Assembly (NCBI RefSeq): GCF_958298935.1 | Contig: NC_084942.1 | Location: 10,237,501 to 10,301,500, forward strand | Direction of reading: 5' to 3' | DNA: 64,000 bases | From: Phragmites australis | Taxonomy: Eukaryota > Streptophyta > Magnoliopsida > Poales > Poaceae | Shown here: positions 9,050 to 20,200 of the stretch, in pieces | Layout of the letters: each line of letters begins with the position of its first letter | Numbering within the stretch: position 1 is the stretch's first letter | Program-made: the position numbers and the translations under genes | Notes under the pieces: generated by a model | Told to the model about the DNA's origin: nothing | What the model saw: only the letters and a program-made list of their open reading frames with translations | Databases searched by the model: none

Positions 9050-10100
9050 GGGTTCTTTATACATAATACTTGCGGAGGGTCTCTGCGTTCCAACAGTGTT
9101 CGAGGGGGTGCCCTCTGCATTGGCCAATCGGTAGGAGCTGGGTCTGTTAGACTCGAGGACCAGGTACGGGCCTTCCCATTTGTTGCGTAGCTTTCCCAGG
9201 GCTAGGGCGCGTCGAAGCATGAGTTCGCCGGGTTTGAAGTTTCGCTGCGCAACCCTTGGATCGTACCAAACCTTAGTTTTCTGAATGTAGTGATTTAGGT
9301 TCTGAATAGCATGGAGCCGCATGCCCTCGATAAGGTCGAAGGAGAGCTCCCTTTCTCCATCAGTTTGTGGGAGTTGTACCCTGAGTGCGCAGGCCTTGAC
9401 CTCGGTGGGGGTCATGGCTTGATCTCCGTATAGGAGGCGGAAGAGTGTGAACCCGGTGGTCTGCGTGATAGTGGTGTGGAGGGACCATAAATCATTGGGT
9501 AATTCGTCAACCCATAGGCCTCGAGCTAAGCCGGTCAAGGCACCAATTTAGACCGAAGAGGATGTTGCCGTTAGCCCTTTTGACGGCTCCATTTGATTGA
9601 AGGTGTCAAACTGCTGCGAAGCATAATTCGATGGCAAGGTCGTCGGTGAATTGTCTAAAAGGCCCGGAGTCAAATTGTGTGCTGTTATCCACCGTGAGCT
9701 ATCGTTGGACGCCGAAGTGGCAGATTATGTTCTTCCAGAAGAATTTCGGGACATTTTTTGATGTGATCATAGTGAGCGGTTCGGCCTCATTTTTTGATGT
9801 GATCGTAGTGAGCGGTTCGGCCTCGACCCATTTGGAAAAATATTCTAATGCGACCACTGCGTACTGGAGGTTTCCTTTGGCACAGGGAAATGGATGGATG
9901 AGGTGAGGTCCATACCCCAACGAGCCAAGGGCTAGATAGGGGCGATTGGTTGCGAAGGAGTTGGAGGTCCATGGCTTCGTCGTCCCATCCATTGGCATCC
10001 TTGGCGGGTGCGGAATAGTTCTTCCGCGTCGGACATGATCGTAGGCCAATGGAGCCCCTGGCGGTGTGCCTTACCGGCTAGAGCCCGAGGTGCTAGATGA
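9050..10100 (-). pseudogene. Tat element integrase, catalytic Glu replaced by Lys
   Basis: The minus strand reads YAVVALEYFSKWVEAEPL at the core start and NVPKFFWKNIICHFGV after a tandem duplication. It continues through SNGAVKRANG, where the canonical motif is AVERAN, so the catalytic Glu is Lys (AAA). The C-terminal part follows: LWSLHTTITQTTGFTLFRLL, DQAMTPTEVKA and KWEGPYLVLESN. A ~33-bp tandem duplication (about 9,749-9,829) repeats AEPLTxITSKN, and there are several stops. The catalytic substitution, the duplication and the stops each predict an inactive protein. Confidence 0.85.
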
Positions 10101-10394
10101 CTGCCGCACAGGCCTTCGTGTATTTCTCTGAGGAGGGTGGCTCCTTCTTGTTTAGTGATGCACCGAAGGAGGGGGCACAGACACCTGTCTTGTAAAAGGT
10201 GTTGTTTATGAGGTGGTAGCCCCTGGCGCGATGTTGGATGCGGAGGAGTGCAATTGGGTCGTCCGGTTCTGCTGTTCCTCTTAGGAATGATAGGAGGGGG
10301 GCCCTTCAGTCCGCAATTTTGATGGGGAGGATGGCGACGACTGTTTCGTCAAGGGTTTTGGCGGTCGGATAGTGCAGGGTCTCGAGGAAGGTGC

Positions 10395-11140
10395 CTATTG
10401 GTGGGTTTTTCCCGTGACTGTAGCTTTTGCTGAAGTTTCTGCCTGATTGTTGTCCACCCGTGGTATGCTTCGTTTGGATATGCTGCGGAAGTGTGCCTTA
10501 GCTTTGCGAATGGCCTCGAGGTACGTTACCATGTCTGGATGGTGAACTTGGAAGTCCTTGTCGATGTGACCGGTGACGATCTGAGAGTCGGTTCGGATGA
10601 TGACTCTGGCTGCTCCTAAGGCTCGGGCCTTTTGGAGACCTAAGAGGACGACCTCGTATTCGGCTATGTTGTTGGTCATCTTGAAATCTAGGCAAGCGGC
10701 GTATTGGACCTGCTGGCCTGTGAAGGAGATGAGTACCGCGCTAGCTCTAGCGCCCGTGGAGCTGTATGCTCCATTGGTGTAGATGGTCCAGATGTCTTGG
10801 GTGGGCGTGGTGTTGGGTTCGGTTGTTGCCGAGGTCCATTCGGCGATGAAGTCTGCCAAGATTTGGGATTTTATGGCGGTGCGGGCTACAAACCTTACGA
10901 CGAAGGGAGCTAACTCTACCGCCCACTTGCTGATGCATCCCGTTGCCTCCCGGTTGCAAAAAATGTCGCCCAGCGGGTACGAGGTTGGGACATTGATGTC
11001 GTAGGCAAGGAAGTAGTGTTGGAGCTTGCGCGAGGCCATCAGCAAGGCGTCGGCGATTTTTTTGAACTCAGTGTAATGTGTCTTGGCCCCGCCTAAAGCC
11101 TCTGAGATGTAGTATACAGCCCTTTGAGTAGGGTGATCAC
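10395..11140 (-). pseudogene. Tat element RNase H region
   Basis: This covers the end of the RT-linked RNase H (HYTEFKKIADALLMASRKLQ, HYFLAYDINVPTSYPL) and the second RNase H-like domain of Tat elements: ILADFIAEWTSATTE, DIWTIYTNGAYSSTGARASA, MTNNIAEYEVVLLGLQKARA and RTDSQIVTGHIDKDFQVHHP. In the second domain the usual Asp-Gly-Ser/Ala of DGS/DGA has become NGA (IYTNGAY). The frame is open for 216 codons, the longest intact piece of this pol. It works with RT to degrade the RNA template in the virus-like particle; this copy is presumed inactive. Confidence 0.85.
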
Positions 11141-11149
11141 CACTTTTTT

Positions 11150-13242
11150 CCTCTCATACCTGGGCGGCACTGACGGCGAATGCGGAGACGGATAGGTACA
11201 GGAGTAGTCCTTCGCCGGGGAGGGGCATTCCGAGGGTTTCGAGGTGGGAAAGGTGCACTTTTAGGGCTTCGAATGCTGCCTGGCAGTCCGGTGTCCAGCT
11301 AAATGGCTCGGAGCCCTTTAGTGTTTTAAAGAAAGGGAGGTTGTGCTCAACGGATTTCGCAAGGAAGTGACTGAGGGCTACGAGGTGGCCGGCTAGGCGC
11401 TATACTTCTTTAGGATTGGTGGGAGGCGATATTTCCATGATAGCATGAATCTTGCCTAGGTTGGCCTCGATGCCTCTTCGGGAGACAAGATATCCTAGCA
11501 TTTTCCCACCTCTAGCGCCAAATACGCATTTTTCAGGGTTTAGCTGCACGCCAGCGGCTCGGAGGCTGTTGAATGTTTCTTATAGGTCGGCAACGTGGGT
11601 GGCTTCTAGTTGGCTTTTTACCACAATATCATCTATGTAGGCCTCGACATTGCGGCCCAACTGTTGTTGCAACACCTTGTGTACTAGGCGGGAGAACGTG
11701 GCTCCGCTGTTTCGAAGACCAAAGGACATCCGGACCTAGCAGTATACTCCGAAGGGGGTAATAAAGCTGGTCTTGTGCTCATCCTCCGTTGCCATCCACA
11801 CATGGTGTTATCCGGAGTATGATGAGTAATGTTGGCCTGATCTTCCGATAGGTAATGATAAGTCGGTGGGTGGAGAACTCGACGTTGATGATCCAAAGGC
11901 TTTGACCCGAACAGATCGTCTCCCTTGTAATCACTACACCACAGCTCCGATGGTTATCAACCGTGTCGCGCGGTTGACCTCGCCAAGAAGGCTCAATCCC
12001 TGCAAGCGTACCGAGAACACAAGCAAGAACATAGAAGATGCAATCTGAAATAATGCGAATTGAATTCAAGCACTCGAAGTCGGGGTTCCACAAACACTTG
12101 CGGCGGCCTAGTCGGTCCAGAACAAGAGCGAAAATCTCACAACAGTGTGTAGATCAATATCTAAGCAAAACCCAACCCTAATTAGGGTGGCGGCTACTGT
12201 ATATAAAAGACTAGGGTCGGCCAAGGACCCCTGGACGTGTCCCTAATGGACTCCAACACGTTACACGGCCCAACGGCCCAAAAGATGGTGGCGCAGCACC
12301 CTGACAGATTCTGGATGTCGTTGGAAAGCTTATCTCTTTAGCTTTCCAACCATGTGTAGAACGTCGAAAATGGAGTCCGTATGCGTCCTGGGCGATGATT
12401 TTAGTGAAGACTGGTCCTGGACTCCGAAACGGACTCGAACTGGATTGGACCTCCACCTTGGCTTGGGCGCCCTTGCTGTTCTTCTCCCGTGTTCCTAAGT
12501 AACAATACATCACAATTATTCAGTAGCATCCCATCCTCATCAAAATATAAAGGAACACTAAGGAACGAGCTCACCTCATGATTTAGTTGACGTGCACGAG
12601 CTCGTGTCAATGGACCTATTGTTGGAGGAATACTCGGTGTGTGTGTGTATCCGAAAGAGTGATGTCCTCATCAGAGTAGGCGTCGAGGAAGCTTAGCATT
12701 TTGCAGCCGGCGGTAGAATCCACCAGCTGGTCTATGCGGGGGAGAGGGTACGAATGCCGGGGGCATACTTTGTTTAATGACATGAAATCGATGCACATAC
12801 GCCATTTTCCGCTATGTTTTTTGACCAGGACGGTGTTGGAAAGCCAATCGGAGTGGATAACCTCTCGGATAACACCGACTTTCAGCAGCTTTTGTATTTC
12901 TTCTTTTGCGGCTTCTGTCCACTCCAGGGAGAGCTTACGGAGCCCTTGGCGTATGGGCCTTGCCTTCGGGTCGACCTGGAGTGAGTGCTCGATGATGCTG
13001 CGGTCGACTCCTGGAAGGTCCTGTGAGGACCATGCGAAGATGTCGAGGTTACTCCATAAGATGGCCAGAAGTTGGGTTTCTTGCCCGGAGGCGAGGTCTG
13101 CCCCTATTTGGAAGGTCCGGTCGGGTTGATCCTGGTGTATGGGGACTAGCTTTATGTCCCCTTCTGGCTGTAGCCTTGGGGGGCAGCGGTGCCCCAGGTG
13201 CACCGACGGAGGATCTTTCGAGCCCTCCCATGTTATGCCCAT
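11150..13242 (-). pseudogene. Tat element reverse transcriptase, split by a solo LTR
   Basis: The N-terminal part (13,242 to 12,674) has NLDIFAWSSQDLPGVDRSII, IQKLLKVGVIREVIHSDW, VLVKKHSGKWRMCIDF, LNKVCPRHSYPLPRIDQLVD and SFLDAYS. The frame then enters a solo LTR (12,673 to 11,820) and resumes after the 5-bp duplicate as YSGYH...VWMATEDEHKTSFITPFG, followed by VEAYIDDIVVKSQL with the YIDD active site near 11,640, and GYLVSRRGIEANLGKI. Stops (for example TAG in place of Trp or Gln) are scattered through it. The fragment order and single target duplicate show that RT was continuous before the LTR insertion. Confidence 0.88.
11820..12673 (-). repeat. CRM-like solo LTR inside Tat RT
   Basis: The insertion runs from TGATGAG to CTCATCA on the plus strand, perfect 7-bp inverted ends, and is flanked by GAGTA at 11,815-11,819 and 12,674-12,678. 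There is no internal sequence, so it is a solo LTR left by recombination between the LTRs. On the minus strand it starts TGATGAGGACATCACTC, encodes the pol C-terminal tail (MTRARARQLNHEVSSFLSV), has a TTTTATATACAG TATA-like site near 12,200, and ends with GGAAGATCAGGCC, the family end signature. Confidence 0.92.
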
Positions 13243-14090
13243 ACTCGATGCTTCTAGCCAGGTCTTGGTCGCCGCGGATGGTTATTAGCCCCTAGGGTCC
13301 GGGTATTTTCAGGCAGAGGTAATTATGATAGGGTACAGCTTCTAATTTGTTCAGGGTCCCCCATCCTAGGTTGGCATTGTAGGCTTATGGTACGTCCACG
13401 ACGTCAAAGGTGATAACCTCGGATCGTGATGCAGAGCCCTCGCCGAAGATGACCGGGAGTTCTATCTGTCCTAGGGCATTGAGGAGGTTTCCATTGAATC
13501 CCTAGAGGGGTCTGCTGCTTGGTGAGAGCCGGCTTTGCGGAATTCAGAGCTGGTCGAAGGCACGCATGAATAGGAGGTTTGCCGAGCTGCCTCCGTTGAC
13601 CAGTAGTCTTCGAACCTTGACTTCGGCGATATTGGCTGAGAGGACCAAGGCATCGGAGTAGGGAAATTTTACCCCTTTGGAGTCATCGATGGTGAGTGTA
13701 ACAGGGGCGTCGCCCCAGTCGGGGGCCTGTCAATGGATGCTAGTTGCTCCAATTGGTGCACCCCACGGGCATAGTCTCGCCGCTGCCCCACGGTAATGGC
13801 GAGGACGATCCGTTTTCCCTGCGCTCCTTCGTCACCGTGCGGTTCTAGGGATGACTGGGATGGTGAAGGTAGGGCCAGCTGTGGAGGATTTTGTAGGGCT
13901 AGCTGGTCTACCCGTCGGTTCGCCGATGGCCTGCGATCTTCGGACTGCCCCTTGGGGGCCCCATCGTTGAGGACCGCCTACCTCCTGAGGTATTCCTCTC
14001 TGAAGGTGATGAGGGTCTGGCAATTATCGGTATTGTGCCCTTGTCCAGCACCATGTAGAGTGCACCAGGATTCTTCTTTGGAACGTGGGT
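13243..14090 (-). pseudogene. Tat element protease region, catalytic Asp replaced by Asn
   Basis: The minus strand carries KFPYSDALVLSANIAEVKV, then RRLLVNGGSSANLLFMRAF near 13,575-13,620, and then GQIELPVIFGEGSASRSEVI and an AYNAxLGWGTLNKLEAVPYH block (usually AYNAILGRP). The aspartic-protease motif of Tat elements is DGGSS; here GAC has become AAC, giving NGGSS. That removes the catalytic Asp needed to cleave the polyprotein. Stops occur on both sides. The segment lies between gag and RT, as expected. Confidence 0.8.
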
Positions 14091-15415
14091 TTATGGCGTG
14101 GCTTTGCTCCGGGAGGCCTCCGGAGCGTCCTTGACCGCGCCTCCTAGGTGGCTTTGGTCGAACCCCCTCAGCTTGGGCTGATATTGTTTACGTCTCGGCG
14201 TTGCTGCTGCCGCCCCCTTTGGGACCCGATGGTAAGGGCCTCCTCGAAGCTCTTTTTTGTCGGGGGAGCCAGGGTGTGTGATGATCCGGCCTGCGAGTGT
14301 GATCCCTCCGGCCTGTGAGTGTGGTCCCTTGGTGCTAGTATGAGAAGCTTTGCCAGCTTGTGAGCGCCTCCGGCAGAGCTTTTCTTCCTCTGCCCGTGCA
14401 TATTCCTCAAACTTTCTCATGAGGATTTCTACCGTGCGTATTGGTCACCGGTTTAGTCGATCATACAGGGGCCTTCGGCCAGGCCCTAGGTTGTGGCATC
14501 GTTGACCAAAGAGTTTGATATGCCCCTAATCTGGGCTTCAGTCTGAGAGAACCTTCGGAAGTAGTCCCGAAGGGATTCATCTGGCCCCTGTTTGATAGTG
14601 AATAGGCTGCCGGAGGTTACTGGGTCGATGAAGGTGCCCTGGAAGTTACTGCAAAAAAGGTCTCAGAGTTGGGACCAGGTGTGAATGGTGCCGGGGTCCA
14701 GCGCCCAGAACCAGCATATGACCACCCCTTCTAGGGTGAGGGGGAAGCATTTAGCCATGGTGGTCGGTCTGCCCCCGCTGGCCTCTATAGCTAGCGCGTA
14801 GGATCGGGTGAACTCATCGGGGTCTGAACTGCCTTTAAACTTAGGCAACTTCGGGGTCCGAAAACCCTCCGAAAAGGGTATGGCCTGCAGGTTAGCCCAC
14901 AGGGGAGAGTCGTCCTGTAGAGGGTCCTCACGACACCAGCCTCGGGGCTCTGGGGATCAAACGGGTAGCGTCCTTGCGCGGAGGGGCTCGCCTGTTCATA
15001 GAGCTTGGATCAAAAACACGCCGGCTGTCCTGGGAGCGGCAGCGAAGGTGTGGGCAGCCTCCTGCTCGGCCCGTAGGGCCGTCCATAGCTCCTTCATCTG
15101 TGCCAGGAGTGCCGCCAAGCATGATTGCTGCTCGGGCGGAGTGGTGTTTCCAGTGGCAACACCGACCGCAGCCCCTAGGGTCGTAGCGGGGGTCTCTCCT
15201 TGCCGCTGCTGGGTCCCCGGGGTAGAGGACCCTTTGGTGCCGCCCACAACTATAGTTATGGTTGGGTCGGTGGTGGCCATAAGGTTCCCGTTCCCCCCGG
15301 TTGGGGGGCCGTTGCCGGTGCCGACCACCTATAGCTGGGTGGACCGCCGTACAAGCGTGATTGAGGGGTCAGCCACTACGGATGCGGCCTTGGTGGTCTT
15401 TTTCTTGGGTGGCAT
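14091..15415 (-). pseudogene. Tat element gag
   Basis: The ATG at 15,415 (minus) opens with MPPKKKTTKAASVV, the same start type as the Tat element at 20,600-25,520. A Gly/Thr-rich linker leads to LAALLAQMKELWTALRAEQ, then to the gag core KLPKFKGSSDPDEFTRSYAL, FPLTLEGVVICWFWALDPGT, QGTFIDPVTSGSLFTIKQ, ESLRDYFRRFSQTEAQIRGI and RTVEILMRKFEEYARAEEEK. The order matches the Retrotrans_gag domain. In-frame stops (for example after QSQL and IQAL) break it. Gag forms the virus-like particle. Confidence 0.85.
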
Positions 15416-15445
15416 CCTTCCTCTCTTAGCACTTCTGTGTTCGAG

Positions 15446-15463
15446 TCCCCACAGACGGCGTCA
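15446..15463 (-). promoter_or_regulatory. Primer-binding site of the 12-kb Tat element
   Basis: One base inside the 5' LTR end the minus strand reads TGACGCCGTCTGTGGGGA. It agrees at 13 of 18 positions with a PBS complementary to tRNA-Asp as I remember it. The tRNA assignment is tentative; the position is as expected. Confidence 0.5.
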
Positions 15464-15464
15464 C

Positions 15465-16260
15465 TATTGGATCAAGAGTTCGTCTTGCTCTAGAAAATAT
15501 GACAAGAATTTCTTCTAAGGAGGAGACTCAAGCTTGGAGACGAAGTTTGAGAGGAAGGAACACCACGAGTATATTCATGGTAGGAAAATGGATCGATCTG
15601 GGGGGAGAATCACAGGTTTGCTGTGATTCGTGCTCTGTGTCCGTCTCCTTGCCCAGAGGACCATGGCCTCCTATTTATAGGGCCATGCGTAACTTGGTGT
15701 ACAAGTTATCATAATGTACAAATATCCGGGATCCGGCCAAATTACTGAGCCTTATCCCTGAAGACTACCTTCTATCCTGACAGGAGATAAATATCCACCG
15801 TGGTAATTATCGTGGTGCCTGCCCCCTTTCAGGGGTGAGCTGGTCGCTAATTGCGGCTCGGCGCTGCACCACCAGGGGTGTCAAGATAAGTACCATCATG
15901 CTAGGGTGTCAGAGCGGCGTCCACTGGCCTAGGCATTAAATGCTGGTCACTTCCTCGCAGGCAAAGTACGAACTGTTCTTGCTTTTTGGCAAATCTTTCC
16001 TGAGGACTGATGCGTCACCTAGTAACCTCCGGGAAGCCAGCTCGGGCAGCGGGAGGCCGAAGCCTCAGGGACCGGGCCTTCGGAAGGCAGAGCTCCAGAA
16101 GGCCAGGGCTTCGGGAGGCTGAAGCCTCAGAGACCGAACCTTCGGGAGGCTAAGCTCCAGAAGGCCGGGCCTTCGGAAGGAGGGAACAGGCTCAACCTTT
16201 GGGAGGCTGAGCTAATTAAGCCAAGGGGTCATCGGGGGTCCTTAATAACGACCCCCAACA
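15465..16260 (-). repeat. 5' LTR of the 12-kb Tat element
   Basis: 796 bp, from TATTGGATCAAGAG (TGTTGG in the other LTR) to CCCCCAACA. The minus strand has CCCTATAAATAGGAGG near 15,675, a good TATA box for the sense transcript. The right part (about 16,040-16,210) is a run of short imperfect repeats around CTTCGG(A/G)AGGC. CCAAT follows at 16,261. Confidence 0.88.
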
Positions 16261-16265
16261 CCAAT

Positions 16266-17268
16266 ATTTCTTAATTTTTTAGCGAACCAACCAAATGTGA
16301 AATCAATGATTCACTAATGAGCGGAATCCGCTGGGTGCCGTATCATTGCGTCATTCTTACGATCCTTCTTATGCCAACGTACCAATTGGGTCTCCTTTCT
16401 GTTGGCAAACAATCACTTCAGATGGAGAATTACAGGAAAATACCACACCACCTTCTTAGGAGAGCCTTTACTTCTCTTGCCTCCATCCCTGTCACCACCG
16501 TCATTTCTACGCTTATATCGATGGGTTCCACACACGCGACATTGATCTAGCTCTGCATACTCTCCACAAAACAAGATACAACCCTGGTTACATGTATGTA
16601 TTTTTTTTATTTCCAGTCCTAAATGATAAATTATCTTCTTCGCGTCGTAGATGCCCTTGGGCACCAAGTTCCGATCTGGTAGCATGTCACTTAGCAGATC
16701 TGGCAATGCCTCAAAACTCTTATGAGTCCAATCATGAGTTCCTTCAGCTGTAGAAGCTTTAGGTCCCTTGATAGCTGTATGTACTTCTCCTTACAGTTGG
16801 GAAAGGGGCGACTTGGAATCCCGCACAAATTCTTGGAATTTAGCAAACTCACAATTATTATAATCATCGTGCCGCTTGACATCTAGCACCATCTATTCCA
16901 CATTCTCCACAAAATTCTCGAGATCATTATCATTAAAACCTAATATGTCCTCGTCCCTGAGATCATGATCCATATCACCGGGTGGAAGTCCTCGATCCAC
17001 AATGTCGACATGGAGGCCCCGATCCATCTCTCCTTCGTTAAGGTCTTCCTCGCCATGTTTGTTCCAACATGTATAATTCTTTTTAAATTGACGCATGACC
17101 AAGTGTGCCTTGGCATTGTCTGGTTTCGGAAACTTCTTATCATTCCTGCAGTCGCGATATGGACAATACATTGTCATTTTACCCTGATCCAGTCATGAAA
17201 TACTTCACCCTGCTCAGATACTTCGGACAAGTCCGGATCTCAAGGTACATCCAAGTTCTATCAGTCAT
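16266..17268 (-). pseudogene. CACTA (En/Spm) TNP2-like transposase, N-terminal half
   Basis: On the minus strand an ATG at 17,268 opens MTDRTWMYLEIRTCPKYLS, the usual start of the transposase-associated domain. A frame slip follows near 17,215, then MTMYCPYRDCRNDKKFPKPD and HLVMRQFKKNYTCWNKHGEE. Further on are LLSDMLPDRNLVPKGIYDAK, CNQGCILFCGEYAELDQC, VCGTHRYKRR and VVWYFPVILHLK, the conserved CNxGC...C..CG...RYK block of TNP2. It runs to the 12-kb Tat insertion and resumes at 4,234. The CACTA terminal repeats were not found, so the ends of the element are unknown. Confidence 0.85.
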
Positions 17269-20200
17269 CTATAATGTAAAAACATCCATTCTTCATTACC
17301 AATTACCTTAATTGAGTGATTAAGCATGCGATTAAAATTTCATACAATTACAATAGATCTGTGGCATCTCATGGTAGATCGGGCAAACCTAGTATCAAAT
17401 CTAACATAAATACAGCTCACTTGTACTAAGATTTTGGATAAAGATGCAAAATGTTTGATTACAACTCAAAGCACAAAAATCTACTAAATAGGGAAATGGG
17501 GAGATGCAAATCTTCAAAGACCTAGCAACAATTCAAACTTCAAATCAATAAGATATTAGAGTCTGTAGTGAAACCGAAGAAAATTGCCAGAAGTTGACAT
17601 CAAAGTTGTGACCCGACACTTATGACTCAGCTCTATTATTAGAGCTGGCCAGCTACTATGTGCCCATCAGTTACAGTACATGTAGTGTCATTCATAGCAT
17701 CTAGCTTCTGATTCCTTCTCTTTTGTTGTTTGCGACCTCTGCTCATTCGTTGGGAAGGAGGAATGATGTAGTACAAGCTACCAAAACTAGGAATTCAGGG
17801 AAAGGGCTGGCACTTTGATCTTTTTGGGGACAGAAGATTCTCAATCGCTCTTCCCTCTCTGTCTGAAGAGCATGCAGGGAGAAGATGATGTTGAGTATGG
17901 GATTTTTTTATAGCACCGGATCTTGTATAGACACCAACTTGATATCTGAAAATTACAGCAATGCTCATGGCACCGAGGCCTCTACAAGACAAAAAAGTCG
18001 GTAATCATTCTTGAGGAACTTTGAATTTCTGAACAAAATGAGGTTTGAATTCCTTTAGAAATAATATCACGGTTCACTGAACTAAGTGAGAATTGATTAA
18101 ATAGTCTATATTTATACCCCTATATAATTCACCAGTTGTGATAGATCTGGACAATCTAGACCCCCACCCGACTTGATCAAAGAGCTACCGTGCAAAGTTG
18201 GACTGGTTTCCTTCCAAAAATAATATCAATCACCCATTATTTGTCTTCCATACTAGACATCTCCTTTCATCTAGCAATTCATCTTCTTCCAAAAATACTA
18301 GAAGTTCTCTTGTGATGAGTCTGTTGCCTCGGCCCCTCTCGGCCATAAGCACAACGTGCCGCACTGGCACGCCCCATTGTCGCCCGGGTCGACCACGATG
18401 CTAAGCATCACTCTGCTCGGACTCTGCCACCGCTGATGTCATCCTCATCGCCATCTCGTGAAGTAGTCCATGCCCAAATCACTGACCACTTTGCCTCGAA
18501 TCCACCTACGACTGGTGCACGTCACCTTCTAGTAGCCACAGGAGTAGGTGCCTTGTGTTCGCCCAGTCAATCACCCAAAAGGGCACCCCTCCTCCCCTTG
18601 CACACGAGGTGTTTGATGGAGAGCGGCTCAGGAGAAGGAGGGAGCGGGCGGGTGGCTCATGTCGAGCGGCGTGGATAGATCCGAGCTCGACCCGAGGCCA
18701 AGGATGGAGCCAAGCCGTATGCCGCCCTTGTAGCAGGCGTCGTTGCTGGCGCTGTAGCATGAGGTGGCTGCGGCAGAGGCAGAGGCACTAGCGGTCACCA
18801 TAGTGATCTCGTGGCCGAGGGAGGAGGTTCAATCATCCAAGGCGAAGGGTGGTTCTCCAGACTCACCCCCCCGGAGGTCGGGCATGGAAGAACACGACCG
18901 CCTCAATGTTGGTGATCACCTTGGCGGCCTCGAAGGAGGTGGGGCTGGTGAGGTCCGACAGCTTTGATGACTACGAGCAATGCAGTAGCCCGTCAGTGGG
19001 GGTTTCGATGTGACAAAGCTCGGATCCTTTTGATGAATTGTGAATCGGGGAGGGGACGGGAGAGTGGTTTGGTTGGGAGTGCTCCAATTTTGCATGACTG
19101 CTTCATTAGATTAGCAATAGGGAGTTTCATCCCGGAACTACTTGCGACGGCCTTTGGTGATCCCTATTTGGGGCTTTTGGTTGCCATCTTGCAATGAAGT
19201 GATTATAGGTGTATGAACCTGTTGGGGGGAGTGGAAGAAGGGCAGACTACATCCCTAGAGGTTAAGCATGAAATGAACTTTTTTGTTATGTAGTAATTGT
19301 CATATTCATATCTTGGAGTCTCTCTAGAATATAGACCATGTCTGCTGGACATGCGATTAGCTTGTCTGGCTTTACTGAGTACGATAACATTGTTGAATTT
19401 TGTAAAGTGGCTGCAATAGGGATGAAAGTTGTTCATCGATTATGACATGCGAACAATAAGTCTGTGAACATGTTAATTGACAGTTTATCACCTTATCGGT
19501 ATCTTCATTTGCTCTTCCTGGTGTATGTGATCTGTATTGGGGTATTTCTCATGATGTCCATACAATAGTGCAATTAGGCAGTACCAATGGAACTACAAGC
19601 AAAAAGTTCTAGGTGGTTAAGCTATCTAAGGGTCAGTTCGAGCAGTGGCAATGGATCAAGTATGCCAGCATGGTGGCTAGAAGTGTATCAATATTGTACC
19701 CACTACCTATACCGGATTGGTTTAAAGTAAATGAATCCACAGTGCACTATCTGTTGAAAACTCTCAAAATTTCCAATAAACTGAATGTAGCTCTGGAAGT
19801 AGCAAACCTCCCATGGATTGACGATAAATGTGATTGGCGTCATATAGTACCAATTTGTGTTCCAAAGACAAAACATTAGTAAATTTCTTAGAACATTGGT
19901 TCAATCAATTAAATTATCCATGTTGGTGTAACAATTTGTTCTTTTGCAGGTTCGCGCCAAGGTTTTTTGTTATTAACTTCATGCGTGCGTCGAACGGTCA
20001 ACAACTACAACCACATATTTGCATTGTGAGTGTTCTCAATATCATTGTGGTTTACATTAAGCAATTGGTCATCTAGTTATGTGCTTTTTTGACAATTATA
20101 ATGATATATAATACACTTACAAGATGGGCACGAACTAAGAAAGAAGTTCTTAGTTGACCTGCTGAAATACAATGGGAATGAATCTAAAGACAACATCCCT

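Larger units (their letters stand above)
4235..16260 (-). mobile_element. 12-kb Tat-lineage Ty3/Gypsy retrotransposon with antisense ORFs
   Basis: The boundaries are exact: CCAAT (4,230-4,234), then TGTTGG at 4,235; CCCCCAACA ends at 16,260 and is followed by CCAAT (16,261-16,265). The 5-bp target duplication and two alignable LTRs define a full-span minus-strand element. Order on the minus strand: 5' LTR, PBS, gag, PR, RT, RNase H, IN, a ~98-bp tandem repeat array, plus-strand antisense ORFs, and the 3' LTR. Pol order with a second RNase H-like segment and a long 3' region with antisense ORFs is typical of the Tat lineage. It carries many stops, a CRM-like solo LTR inside RT and mutated PR and IN active sites, so it is not autonomous. 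It sits inside a CACTA transposase pseudogene. Confidence 0.9.

Noticed and set aside
17974..17996. CTCTACAAGACAAAAAAGTC as the CACTA terminal repeat
   Set aside because: It is not a perfect CACTA start, is in the wrong orientation for the minus-strand transposase, and no partner end was found.
18436..18760. Overlapping 80-85 codon frames on both strands
   Set aside because: Low-complexity Ser/Gly/Arg composition, no continuation by splicing and no domain. Possible gene fragment, but not supportable.
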